Shown: one piece after another, positions 42,256-51,145 of the stretch
How the letters are laid out: the number at the start of each line of letters is the position of its first letter
Numbering within the stretch: the first letter of the stretch is position 1
Assembly (NCBI RefSeq): GCF_965225875.1
Contig: NZ_CBDDBS010000001.1
Span: forward strand, 434,001-498,000
Length of the DNA stretch: 64,000 bases
Source: Haliscomenobacter sp965225875
GTDB taxonomy: Bacteria; Bacteroidota; Bacteroidia; Chitinophagales; Saprospiraceae
Direction of reading: 5' to 3'
Notes under the pieces: model-generated
Databases searched by the model: none
The model's input: only the letters and a program-made list of their open reading frames with translations
Told to the model about the DNA's origin: nothing
Translations under genes and position numbers: made by a program

Positions 42256-43335
42256 CTACCCCTCCTTACAAGCCCGATACAAATCCTGCCAGCCCTCTCT
42301 ACCCTTCACCACTGTCTCCAGGTACTCCTGCCATACCTCCGTATCCAGGGCAGTATCCTTGACAATAGCCCCAGTCAAACTGGAAGCCAAATCCCGCGCG
42401 CGCAATTGCCCGTCGCCGAAATGCAGGCACAACGCCTGCCCGCTGTTGACCACCGAAATCACCTCCGCAGTACTGAGCGTTGCAGTAGGCGACTTGAGTT
42501 TCAGCTTGCCATCTTCCGTACGCCCAGAGCGCAATTCCCGGAAGATGGTTACCAAACGGCGAATTTCTTCACTGGGCACTTTGGCCTCTGCTAAATCCAG
42601 GGCCTTACCCAATTGACTCACCCGGGTTTGGACAATTTCCACTTCTTCTTCCAGATTGCTTGGCAAAGGCAGGACGACGGTATTGAAGCGACGCTGCAAA
42701 GCACTCGACAATTCATTCACCCCCCTATCCCGGTCATTGGCAGTAGCGATGATGTTGAAGCCCCGCATAGCCTGTACCTCGGTATTCAGCTCGGGGATCG
42801 GTAAAGTCTTTTCGGATAAAATCGTGATCAGCGCATCTTGCACATCCGAAGGAACCCGGGTCAATTCTTCAATGCGCACAATGGCCCCGTGCTGCATGCC
42901 GTGCATCACCGGACTGGCGACCAGGGCTTTTTCGGAAGGGCCTTCGGCGAGTAGGCGGGCGTAGTTCCAGCCGTAGCGCAGGGCGTCTTCACTCATACCT
43001 GCAGTGCCTTGCACCAGCAAGGTAGAATCTCCACTGATGGCGGCAGCCAGGTGCTCGGATACCCAGGTTTTGGCAGTGCCGGGTACCCCCATGAGCAGGA
43101 GCGCACGGTCGGTGGCGAGGGTGGCTACGGCGACTTCGATCAGGCGACGTTGGCCGAAATACTTGGGCGTAATTTCTTCACCACTGTCCAGTTTGCCGCC
43201 CATCAGGTAGGTCACTACGGCCCAGGGGGATAGTTTCCAGTTGCGGGGACGGGTGTGTTGGTCGGCTGCGGCCAGGGCAGTTAGTTCGGCAGCGTAGATA
43301 TTTTCGGCGTGTGGGCGAAGAATGTCCATGTTCAA
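42256..43335 (-). CDS. MoxR-family AAA+ ATPase
   Basis: 359 residues. Walker A GVPGTAKT, Walker B IVRIEELTR, sensor ANDRDRG and arginine finger region ALQRRFNTVV are typical for MoxR/RavA-like ATPases. These chaperone the assembly of metal or cofactor-containing complexes and usually sit beside VWA-domain genes. Here no VWA gene is next to it, although the leftward neighbour is the island edge. It may be a solo MoxR with a distant partner, or the operon was cut by island insertion. G+C content is that of the housekeeping part. Confidence 0.85.
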   Translation of the reverse strand: MNMDILRPHAENIYAAELTALAAADQHTRPRNWKLSPWAVVTYLMGGKLDSGEEITPKYFGQRRLIEVAVATLATDRALLLMGVPGTAKTWVSEHLAAAISGDSTLLVQGTAGMSEDALRYGWNYARLLAEGPSEKALVASPVMHGMQHGAIVRIEELTRVPSDVQDALITILSEKTLPIPELNTEVQAMRGFNIIATANDRDRGVNELSSALQRRFNTVVLPLPSNLEEEVEIVQTRVSQLGKALDLAEAKVPSEEIRRLVTIFRELRSGRTEDGKLKLKSPTATLSTAEVISVVNSGQALCLHFGDGQLRARDLASSLTGAIVKDTALDTEVWQEYLETVVKGREGWQDLYRACKEG

Positions 43336-43367
43336 GTTCAGTTTAAAAGCTAAAAGCGCATCGTTCC

Positions 43368-43399
43368 TGAGGTGCTCTTAGGTGCCTAAGGGCACCTCA
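43368..43399. terminator. Near-perfect 15-bp hairpin
   Basis: TGAGGTGC-T-CTTAGG pairs with CCTAAG-G-GCACCTCA around a 2-nt loop, one T-G wobble only. It lies in the 151-bp gap between the end of the tricorn-like gene and the start of the MoxR gene. No long T-run follows, so it may be a REP-type element serving as terminator. Confidence 0.5.
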
Positions 43400-43486
43400 G
43401 CAAGTTTATTCATCAAGTATTCTCGTAAAATAAGCCCTTAAAGACTTACTTATTTTGTTAAAAACCAGCTATAAAAGCATATTCCA

Positions 43487-46400
43487 TCAAGGCTTGGGCC
43501 GCTTGTACCGAATCGGCGCAGCAGGCTCAGGCTTCAATACCACCCCTTTCGTTTTCATCAAGTTCATGGCCTCCTGTACTGCCCGTTCCAGTTGAGGGTC
43601 GCCGCCTTTCAGCACCGCAGAAGGTAAATTTTCCACCTCGATATCCGGCGCAATGCCTTCACCCTCAATGGCCCACTTGCCATCCACATCATAAAATCCA
43701 CCACGTGGGGCCACCATCCGGCCACCATCGATGAATCCAGGTGTATCCGCCGTGTGCACCAAACCACCCCAGGTACGCGTACCGACGAGTGGGCCGATGT
43801 TCATACGTTTGAACAAGTAAGGCAACAAATCGCCGCCAGAACCCGCCCGCTCGTTAATGATCATCACCTTGGGGCCCCAGATTCCGGTTTGAGGCTGGGT
43901 AAATGGGCGATTGCCATCCACCCGGCTATTGAAATACCCGTGCAATTGCCGGGCCATGATGTCAACCATGTAATCCGCTGCCGAACCGCCCCCGTTGTTG
44001 CGCTCGTCAATGACCGCGCCTTTTTTGTCTTGTTGCGCAAAATAGTAGCGGTTGAAGTAGGTGAAGCCGGGGTTACCCGTATTGGGCACATACACATAAG
44101 CCAGCTGGCCTTTGGATAAGGAATCGACCTTGCGGCGATTGCCTTCTACCCAATCGCGTGAGCGCAATGGACCTTCGTTCGCCAGCGGCACCACTGTTAC
44201 CAAACGGCTGCCTTCCAGATTCGGGTTTTGGTTGAGCCGCAATTTAATCTGTTTGTCGGCACTGCCTTCAAAAAAGCTGTAGAAATTTTGTGGTGATTTG
44301 ATGGTTTTGCCATTTACCTCCAGGATATAATCGCCTACTTTGGCATCGATACCTGGCGTAGCCAGCGGTGCCCGCAAATCGGGATTCCAACTTTCGCCGG
44401 TGTAGATTTTTTTGATCCGATAAAATCCGTTGACCTCGTCGATGTCAGCGCCCAACAAACCTACTGGAATATTTTTGATGTCTGGGAAATCGCCCCCACT
44501 GGTGTAGGAGTGCCCCACTGCAATCTCGCCGCCCAGGATATCCACCACATAGTTCAGGTCGGTGCGGTGTTTGACGTGATCCACCCAGGGGCGATACCAT
44601 TTGTACACATCATCCCAGGGCGCACCATGGGTATTGTCCACGTACAAAAAGTCGCGCTGAAAACGCCAGCCTTCGCGGAAGATCTGCGCCCATTCCTGGG
44701 TGGGGTCTACTTTGAATTGCAGGTTCAGGGTCAATTTGCCGTCACCGGGTTTAGGTAGGGCGTCGGTTTTGACAATGCCCCAGGCACCTGCGCCATTGTA
44801 CAACAGTTGTTTGCGATCAAAAGAAGTGACCGCGGAATTGACGCCACTCAGGTAAACCTCGGTTTTGCGGTCTTTAAAATTGTAGCGGTGCAAGGTCTGT
44901 GCTGGCTGATTTTGGATGGCTTCCAGGTAAAAAACATAATCCTTTGGGCCTGCGACCAAACTGGTGTAATTGCGCAGTGGCACATTGACGGGCAGGATGC
45001 GTTGTTGAATGCCATCCAAGTCGACGGTCACAGTCACTCCGGCGTCTTTATTGGCCGGAGCGTCTGGCTTGGTCTCGGGTTTGGCTTCTTCTTCATCACT
45101 TTTGGGCAAAAATGGCGAGGCGTCTTTTTTGGATAAAACCACCACGTACAAGCCCCGATTGACCTGATTGCTGTAGCCGCTCATGTCGAGCCAGGAACTG
45201 CTCAAACCGTAATCAGTACTCGCCAAGAAGTAGAGGTATTTGCCGCCGGCATCCCACACTGGCGTGATGGCATCGGCCAGTCCATCAGTGATTTGCTGGC
45301 TTTGTCCGGTTTCTACATTGTACAGGAAAATGGCCTTGTACAGGTTGTTCAACAAGCGAGAATAGGCGATCCATTTGCTGTCGGGCGACCAAACCGGGTT
45401 CATCGTGCGCACGACGTGGGTGTATGGCTCGGTGTCCACTTTTTTGCTCTTCCCCGTAGCTACTTCAATGTACCAAAGCCGCAAATGAGTATCGGTATAA
45501 GCGATGTATTTGCCATCCGGCGACCAGGCTGGACGGAAAAAGAAGGTCGGTTTTTCGATGGCAATGACCCGTGGTTTTTCCAAACCCGCCTGATCACCAA
45601 TCATCAATTGATACTCCCCACTGGCGTCAGAAAACCAGGCGATTTTTTGCCCGTCAGGCGACCAGGCTGGGTAGCGATCGGCTGCGCCACTGGACTGGGT
45701 AATGTTGCGCCAATCCCCATTTTCTTTGGGGACGGTGAAAATTTCACCCCGGTGTTCAAACAAGGCGCGTTGCCCAGTGGGCGACAAGGAAGCATTGAGC
45801 AAGCCACTGGCAGGTACATCCTCCCAACGTGGCCGGGCATAATTAAGGTCGGCATTGACCTGGATGTTCAGCTGTTTGGCCTTGCCGGATTGGGGATCGA
45901 GCAAATGGAGGTAGCCCCCTTGTTCATAGACCAGGCGGTCGTCGCAGGCGTCGATGCTTTTTACATCAAAGTCTTTGTGAAAAGAGACCTGTTTCAATTC
46001 CTTGTTGCGCGGGTCGAAGCGCCAAACGTTATTGGCATAGTCGCGTTCGGACAGGAAATAGACTTGCCCTTTGTACCAGACCGGATCGGTGTGGCGCTCA
46101 CGGTCGGTTTGGGGAGTTTGAATCAAGGAATTGTCCTTCAAATTGAGGATCCAGATGGGTTGGGCTTGTCCGCCCCGGTAATTCCGCCATTCAGGGTCCC
46201 AAAAAGTGATGGGTTGATAGGCGACATACTGGCCATTTTCAGATACTTCGCCAAAGGATGCCTGCGGGATGGGTAGCATTTTTTCCACCCCACCTTCACC
46301 AGGTACGCTGTAAAACTGGTTGATGCGGGTAGGCACACCAGCGCGGCCCGAGCGAAAGAGCACCGCTTTGCCATCAGGCATCCAGCCTTGTACCACATCA

Positions 46401-46726
46401 TCTCCGGGGTGCCAGGTCAAACGCCGGGGCGCACCACCTTCGGTTGGCATCACGAACACATCTGTGTTACCGTCGTATTGCCCGGTAAAGGCAATCATCT
46501 TACCATCGGGTGAAAAATGGGGAAAACTTTCGGTGCCTTCGTGGGAGGTCAGGCGCTGGGCTTCACCTCCTTCACGGTCGACCAGCCAGAGGTCGTCCGC
46601 GTGTACAAAAACGATGTGTTTGTTGCTGATGCTGGGCTGGCGGAGCAGGCGGGTGCCTTGGGCCTGGGTCGTAATGGTCAGGGCCAGGCATAGGCAGAGT
46701 AAAAGGTATTGGATGTGGTATTTCAT
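43487..46726 (-). CDS. Secreted tricorn-like S41 serine protease
   Basis: 1079 residues. An N-terminal signal peptide (LLLCLCLALTITTQA) leads to two beta-propeller parts made of PD40/WD40-like repeats (SPDGKMIAFTG, SPDGQKIAWFSD, SPDSKWIAYSR). A PDZ domain lies at about 770-850 (YILEVNGKTI), and a C-terminal S41 peptidase domain has RNNGGGSAADYM and INERAGSGGDLL with the nucleophilic serine. The length and order match tricorn protease homologues, which degrade oligopeptides. The protein is exported to the periplasm. Monocistronic; a hairpin follows 88 bp downstream. Confidence 0.92.
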   Translation of the reverse strand: MKYHIQYLLLCLCLALTITTQAQGTRLLRQPSISNKHIVFVHADDLWLVDREGGEAQRLTSHEGTESFPHFSPDGKMIAFTGQYDGNTDVFVMPTEGGAPRRLTWHPGDDVVQGWMPDGKAVLFRSGRAGVPTRINQFYSVPGEGGVEKMLPIPQASFGEVSENGQYVAYQPITFWDPEWRNYRGGQAQPIWILNLKDNSLIQTPQTDRERHTDPVWYKGQVYFLSERDYANNVWRFDPRNKELKQVSFHKDFDVKSIDACDDRLVYEQGGYLHLLDPQSGKAKQLNIQVNADLNYARPRWEDVPASGLLNASLSPTGQRALFEHRGEIFTVPKENGDWRNITQSSGAADRYPAWSPDGQKIAWFSDASGEYQLMIGDQAGLEKPRVIAIEKPTFFFRPAWSPDGKYIAYTDTHLRLWYIEVATGKSKKVDTEPYTHVVRTMNPVWSPDSKWIAYSRLLNNLYKAIFLYNVETGQSQQITDGLADAITPVWDAGGKYLYFLASTDYGLSSSWLDMSGYSNQVNRGLYVVVLSKKDASPFLPKSDEEEAKPETKPDAPANKDAGVTVTVDLDGIQQRILPVNVPLRNYTSLVAGPKDYVFYLEAIQNQPAQTLHRYNFKDRKTEVYLSGVNSAVTSFDRKQLLYNGAGAWGIVKTDALPKPGDGKLTLNLQFKVDPTQEWAQIFREGWRFQRDFLYVDNTHGAPWDDVYKWYRPWVDHVKHRTDLNYVVDILGGEIAVGHSYTSGGDFPDIKNIPVGLLGADIDEVNGFYRIKKIYTGESWNPDLRAPLATPGIDAKVGDYILEVNGKTIKSPQNFYSFFEGSADKQIKLRLNQNPNLEGSRLVTVVPLANEGPLRSRDWVEGNRRKVDSLSKGQLAYVYVPNTGNPGFTYFNRYYFAQQDKKGAVIDERNNGGGSAADYMVDIMARQLHGYFNSRVDGNRPFTQPQTGIWGPKVMIINERAGSGGDLLPYLFKRMNIGPLVGTRTWGGLVHTADTPGFIDGGRMVAPRGGFYDVDGKWAIEGEGIAPDIEVENLPSAVLKGGDPQLERAVQEAMNLMKTKGVVLKPEPAAPIRYKRPKP

Positions 46727-46778
46727 TGGTTAGGTGGTTTGATCGAGAGGGGAAGATAGGCAAAATTGGAAGATTTCT

Positions 46779-46786
46779 TACCTTTG
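46779..46786 (+). promoter_or_regulatory. Candidate -7 element (TACCTTTG)
   Basis: TACCTTTG fits the Bacteroidota -7 consensus TAnnTTTG and lies 36 bp before the ATG at 46823. If it is the promoter, the upstream in-frame TTG at 46766 cannot be the start. The -33 element is not clear. Confidence 0.35.
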
Positions 46787-46822
46787 GCCGCTGATCTCAA
46801 ACTCAAATTCCAACCAAATTTT

Positions 46823-47617
46823 ATGAACTTATCCAACCTCTGTGCCCAAACCCTTGCCCTCGTGCAAGAAGTAGCCATATTCATCTCCAACGAACTGGGA
46901 AAAGTAGAAACAATCGAAGTCAAAGCCGAGCAGTTCAACAATTTGGTCAGCTATGTAGATAAAACTTCGGAGCAAAAATTAATTGCTGGTTTGAGCGAAA
47001 TTCTGCCCGGCTCGGTCTTTTTGGCCGAAGAGCAAACAACCGAACAAGCCCAAGGTGAATGGCGCTGGATCATCGATCCGCTAGACGGGACCACTAATTT
47101 TTTACACCAATTGCCTTGTTTCGCCATCAGCGTTGGTTTGGAACACCAGGGCGAAATGGTCCTGGGCGTAGTGCACGAGATCAGCCGCAGCGAATCTTTT
47201 TATGGCTGGAAAAACGGCGGTGCTTACCTCAACGGCAAACGCATCCAGGTGAGCCAGCGGAATGGTTTGAAGGAAGCCTTGATTTCTACCGGATTCCCCT
47301 ACCACGATTTTAGCCGGATTGAGGCTTATCAAAAAGTCAGTGAATACCTCATGCGCAATACGCGGGGGATTCGGCGCTGGGGCGCGGCGGCAGTGGATTT
47401 GGCTTATGTGGCTTGTGGGCGTTACGACCTGTTTTTTGAATACCACCTCCAGCCCTGGGATGTTGCGGCAGGTGGCTTGTTGATTTTGGAAGCGGGCGGT
47501 CAGGTTAGTGATTTCCAGGGTGGAAAAGAAAAATGCTGGACGGGGGAAGAGATGCTGGCGGGGTCGCCGCAGGTGATGGCGGAAATCAAAGGGGTGTTTG
47601 CAGAGCATTTTGGGTAA
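46823..47617 (+). CDS. Inositol monophosphatase family protein
   Basis: 264 residues from the ATG at 46823. Metal-binding motifs of the family are complete: EEQTT (Glu of the first motif), WIIDPLDGTTNF, and the C-terminal WDVAAGGLLILEAGG. It should hydrolyse inositol-1-phosphate or a related sugar phosphate such as histidinol phosphate or FBP using Mg2+. The length is the standard 260-270. An in-frame TTG 57 bp upstream was not chosen. Followed by two small hairpins and the DsbA-like gene. Confidence 0.9.
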   Translation: MNLSNLCAQTLALVQEVAIFISNELGKVETIEVKAEQFNNLVSYVDKTSEQKLIAGLSEILPGSVFLAEEQTTEQAQGEWRWIIDPLDGTTNFLHQLPCFAISVGLEHQGEMVLGVVHEISRSESFYGWKNGGAYLNGKRIQVSQRNGLKEALISTGFPYHDFSRIEAYQKVSEYLMRNTRGIRRWGAAAVDLAYVACGRYDLFFEYHLQPWDVAAGGLLILEAGGQVSDFQGGKEKCWTGEEMLAGSPQVMAEIKGVFAEHFG

Positions 47618-47622
47618 CGTAC

Positions 47623-47678
47623 GGGCAACCCTACGTGGTTGCCCAATCTTCGGACAAGGCAGCCACATAGGGCTGCCT
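47623..47678. repeat. Tandem REP-like hairpins
   Basis: Two adjoining inverted repeats: GGGCAACC-ctacgt-GGTTGCCC (47623-47644) and AGGCAGCC-acatag-GGCTGCCT (47657-47678). Their sequences resemble each other (G-G-C-A-[A/G]-C-C with a 6-nt loop), typical of REP/RAYT-associated repeats. They also separate the inositol monophosphatase and DsbA-like genes and could act as a terminator. Confidence 0.6.
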
Positions 47679-47732
47679 CTACAACCTTTTCGTTCTCTGA
47701 AATGTATTACCATCTACCAAAATAACCATCAA

Positions 47733-48419
47733 ATGACTATCGACATCTGGTCGGACGTTGCTTGTCCGTACTGCTATATTGGCAAACGCCACCTGGAAGC
47801 TGCTCTGGCTCGTTTCCCTCACATGGAAAAAGTGGAGATAAACTGGCGCAGTTTTGAACTAGATCCACAAGCTCCAACAAAATCTCCGGGCGACCTCTAC
47901 GATGTGCTCTCCCGCAAATACGGCATGCCACGCCAGCAAGCTCAGGAAATGACGCGTGGAGTTGAAAACATGGGCCGTGGAGTGGGCATCAACTTTGATT
48001 TTGCGCAGGCAGTGCCCGTCAACACCCTGAATGCGCATCGTTTGATCCACCTGTCCGCTGAGCATGAACTGCAGGATCAGGCCAAGGAAGCTTTGCTAAA
48101 AGCATATTTTACAGAAGGAAAGGATTTGTCAGATTTGGCGGTTTTGGTTCAAATTGGCACTCAACTGGGTTTGGATGCTCAAGTGGTAACTGAAACACTC
48201 AACTCCAATGCTTTTGCCGAAGCGGTGCGGGCGGATGAGGAATTTGCTTACGAAATTGGGGTACAAGGGGTGCCGTTTTTTGTTTTTGATCAAAAATATG
48301 CACTGCGGGGCGCGCAGCCAGTGGAGGCTTTTGTGCAGACACTGGAGGCCGTTTGGGAGAAAACGCAGGTTGCTGCAGCCGAGAGTGGAGAGGCTTGTGA
48401 TGTAGATGGATGTGATTGA
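47733..48419 (+). CDS. DsbA-family oxidoreductase (FrnE-like)
   Basis: 228 residues from the ATG at 47733. The N-terminal strand MTIDIWSDVACPYCYIGKRH carries the CPYC redox pair, followed by the helical insertion typical of FrnE/DSBA-like thioredoxin-fold proteins, and GVQGVPFFVFDQKYALRGAQ with the cis-proline near the C-terminus. There is no signal peptide, so it is a cytosolic thiol-disulfide or polyketide-type oxidoreductase. The frame is open from 47598, but the fold begins at 47733. A short C-terminal CDVDGCD tail adds two cysteines. Confidence 0.9.
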   Translation: MTIDIWSDVACPYCYIGKRHLEAALARFPHMEKVEINWRSFELDPQAPTKSPGDLYDVLSRKYGMPRQQAQEMTRGVENMGRGVGINFDFAQAVPVNTLNAHRLIHLSAEHELQDQAKEALLKAYFTEGKDLSDLAVLVQIGTQLGLDAQVVTETLNSNAFAEAVRADEEFAYEIGVQGVPFFVFDQKYALRGAQPVEAFVQTLEAVWEKTQVAAAESGEACDVDGCD

Positions 48420-48438
48420 TTGAGAAAAATCGTTTACC

Positions 48439-48981
48439 ATGCAAAATCTCCAAGATGCCCAACACGACATGCAAGAGGGCTATGCCTATGGTGCACCCGG
48501 AATCGTAGCATCTGGGCTGATCTGGTTGTTGTCCAGTTTAGCGGTACAATACTATGCTCCCCAACAAGCTGTATGGACGCTGATCATTGGCGGCATGTTC
48601 ATTTATCCGCTGGGGACGTTATTCGAAAAGTTATTGGGCCATCGTGGAGGCCATTCCAAGGGCAACCCCCTCGGGAATCTGGCCATGGAGGGAACCATTT
48701 GGATGATCATGTGTATCCCTCTGGCCTATGGTTTAGCCCAAATGAAAGTTGAATGGTTTTTTCAAGGCATGCTTCTGATCATTGGCGGACGGTACTTGAC
48801 CTTTGCCAGTATTTACGGAACGCGGCTGTACTGGGGGCTGGGTGCTTTGTTGGGCTTGACGGCTTATGGTTTGTTTAGCTTTGGCCTAGGCGCTTTCGCT
48901 TCAGCATTGAGTGGTGCCGTGATTGAAATTGGGTTTGGATCGGTGATGTATGCCTTTTTTAGGAAAAAATTGACCAAGTGA
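48439..48981 (+). CDS. Integral membrane protein of unknown function
   Basis: 180 residues with about six hydrophobic segments (GIVASGLIWLLSSLA, WTLIIGGMFIYPLGTLF, MIMCIPLAYGLAQ and others), starting 20 bp after the DsbA-like gene, so probably in one transcript. The motif GHRGGHSKGNPLGNLAMEGT lies between TM helices 2 and 3. This resembles small multispan Bacteroidota proteins without assigned function (possibly DUF7010). Confidence 0.7.
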   Translation: MQNLQDAQHDMQEGYAYGAPGIVASGLIWLLSSLAVQYYAPQQAVWTLIIGGMFIYPLGTLFEKLLGHRGGHSKGNPLGNLAMEGTIWMIMCIPLAYGLAQMKVEWFFQGMLLIIGGRYLTFASIYGTRLYWGLGALLGLTAYGLFSFGLGAFASALSGAVIEIGFGSVMYAFFRKKLTK

Positions 48982-49015
48982 AGGAATGTTAGGTTTAAAG
49001 GTGAATCCAAGCATT

Positions 49016-50386
49016 TCACCGGGGAATATACCAGCGATTCTTTTTCAAATCCACTCCCCCACCCATTTCTTCCTGCACGGCCCGATCGACAATGAAGACC
49101 CCAATTTTAGCCATGTTTTCAAAGGTATCAATCCCATTGTTCGGGAAGCCGACGCGGGTACGGTGGATGTTGAACTGATTGGCGAACTTGCGGCCAAAAG
49201 CTTTTTCCACCCCTTCTTTACCCAACATAAAGCCCAATAATCCACCCCAGGTGGCCGTGGGGTTGTCCGAATCCCAGCCCGCCAAAGCACCAATTTTAAT
49301 GGTTTCTTTGAGGTCCCCTTCACCGTACAACAGGCTGATGATGCTGGAGGCAAAGTTGATGCCTGCGGCAAAACAAGCGTTGCAGTAGCGGTTTTGGGAA
49401 GTCATGGTGTAGCCGTCGGCTTGTTCTACCTGATAGCGTTGATAGACCTCGTCGCGGGTCTGTTCCCAGGGGATGCCAGCTTGATAGCGGCTTTTGACAA
49501 AATCGTACATTTTGGCGGAGTAGGAATTCTGGGGCAAGTGTTTGCGGGCCTCGTCGGCCATCCATTGCAGGTTTTCTTTGCTGGATTTTTTGGGATCGGC
49601 AGCGGAAGCCAGGGAGTACATGATCACATAAAACTCGGAAATCCATTGGGCGTTTTCGCGGGCAGTGGTTTGAATGGGCAGCTGGGCCATTTTGAGGGCA
49701 ACATCCGGACGCGTGGGCGCGAAAAATCCAAAAATTTCGGTGGTGAGTTGGGCGTCGATCATGTCGTACTCGGGGTTGTTGGCGGGGTCGCTGGTAGCGG
49801 GTGGTACCAGGCCGGTTCTCATCAGGTCTAAAGCTTTTTGATTGGACACCCAGAGGAAGTTTTCTTCTTCGGCCTTGATGTGTTTGAGCCAACCTTCGCG
49901 GATTTGGGGGCCACTCAATACGGAGGTTTTGTTGCCGTAAAGTAATGCCTGATAAATGTATTCAATATCGGTATCGTCGTCGGCGCCCCACAGGCCACCT
50001 TCTTTTTCCAACACAAAATCCAGGGTAGGCGACCACTTGCTTACGGTGGTTTTGTCCCAAATGTTGGGTTGATCGGCTTTGCCCCAATCCGCTCGGGTGT
50101 AAAATGGTCCGGTTTTAATTTCCCCGATGTTGCCAATTTTGTCCATTTCGGTGACCAGCCCGGTCCAGTTGGCGATGCACTGTCCGAGCCAGAAGCCGTA
50201 GAGTTTTTGGTGGTAGGTGGCGCGGGAGAGGATGCGGTCGGTGGGTTTGGGGCGGTAGGATTGGTAAGTGAGTTGGGGGTCGCGGAGGGTGCTTGCTGAA
50301 GGTTTTTGGGCCATAAGAAAATGGCTCAAAAACAATAAAAAACAACAGGCAGTAAGTTTCTTTGAGCGGTAGTACCAGCTTTTCAT
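49016..50386 (-). CDS. Secreted ADP-ribosylglycohydrolase family protein
   Basis: 456 residues. A signal peptide (LTACCFLLFLSHFLMA) precedes a DraG-fold domain. GFWLGQCIANWTG is the entry motif, DDDTDIEY (about 135) and AGWDSDNPTATWGGLLG (C-terminal) supply the acidic binuclear metal site. Family members remove ADP-ribose from proteins or hydrolyse related glycosides; the exported Bacteroidota branch is often near polysaccharide or nucleoside genes and its substrate is unknown. Convergent with the membrane-protein gene. Confidence 0.85.
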   Translation of the reverse strand: MKSWYYRSKKLTACCFLLFLSHFLMAQKPSASTLRDPQLTYQSYRPKPTDRILSRATYHQKLYGFWLGQCIANWTGLVTEMDKIGNIGEIKTGPFYTRADWGKADQPNIWDKTTVSKWSPTLDFVLEKEGGLWGADDDTDIEYIYQALLYGNKTSVLSGPQIREGWLKHIKAEEENFLWVSNQKALDLMRTGLVPPATSDPANNPEYDMIDAQLTTEIFGFFAPTRPDVALKMAQLPIQTTARENAQWISEFYVIMYSLASAADPKKSSKENLQWMADEARKHLPQNSYSAKMYDFVKSRYQAGIPWEQTRDEVYQRYQVEQADGYTMTSQNRYCNACFAAGINFASSIISLLYGEGDLKETIKIGALAGWDSDNPTATWGGLLGFMLGKEGVEKAFGRKFANQFNIHRTRVGFPNNGIDTFENMAKIGVFIVDRAVQEEMGGGVDLKKNRWYIPR

Positions 50387-50505
50387 GAAGTGCTTTTTGA
50401 GTTAAAAAGGCGTTTGAATTATTGTTTAACAGCAACTTCAAGATATGCACTCGCCATGAAAAAACAGTGAGAATTAATAAGATTCTTGAAAATTTTGCTC
50501 CGAAC

Positions 50506-51057
50506 TTAATAATCCACTTCAGCAAGTTTTAAGGTAAACGTACCTTTGATGATTGTTTGCTCTGACAAAATTTTGAGCCGACCCTTAAGTGCTATAATCC
50601 GATCAGTCTGATGGGAGGCTACCATCTCTGTCTTTTTAATTAACCTTACTTCTTCAATTTGACATTCATCATCTTCATCTGAATAAATTATTTCCCCTTC
50701 ATTAAAAACAAGAATTCTTAAAGAAGGGTCATTGAGCCCCTTATTGATGAGGCTTTGACCAACAAAGGACTTGACCAAACCGTAAGAAGCATTGGTTTCT
50801 CCAAAAGAAAAATCGAAGCGTATACCTTTAGATATTGGAATCGGATTTCCAAAGCTACTGGTTTGAGAATAGGTTATTTTATTAGTTGCAATCTCTTTAC
50901 CCTTTCCTAACCCCAGATTAGCACCTGAAAAGCTGAAAGGCTGATCATTGTAAGTGCCTACGAATTCAAAAATTACGGGGTCTTGAATTTCATCTTTTTT
51001 GCAACTTAATTGAGCCAGTAAAAATAGTACAATAAATAGATTGTGAAACTTTTTCAT
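50506..51057 (-). CDS. Putative lipoprotein
   Basis: 183 residues from the Met at 51057. A lipoprotein signal with LLAQLSCKK places the acylated cysteine at about residue 19. The rest is a beta-rich domain ending ITIKGTFTL-like strands and LAEVDY. It resembles small DUF-type Bacteroidota lipoproteins that carry a single beta-sandwich. The upstream in-frame Met at 51081 is less likely because the signal peptide starts at 51057. Confidence 0.7.
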   Translation of the reverse strand: MKKFHNLFIVLFLLAQLSCKKDEIQDPVIFEFVGTYNDQPFSFSGANLGLGKGKEIATNKITYSQTSSFGNPIPISKGIRFDFSFGETNASYGLVKSFVGQSLINKGLNDPSLRILVFNEGEIIYSDEDDECQIEEVRLIKKTEMVASHQTDRIIALKGRLKILSEQTIIKGTFTLKLAEVDY

Positions 51058-51145
51058 CGAGATCAACTTTATTTCAGTCATGCATTAAATCATTTGACGA
51101 TAAATTGATCCGTTTAGTTTAGCACAAAGGAAGTTTAACGAATGA

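Noticed and set aside
45293..46276. Open frame of 327 codons on the plus strand
   Set aside because: Antisense to the tricorn-like protease gene, which is intact and well supported; shadow frame.
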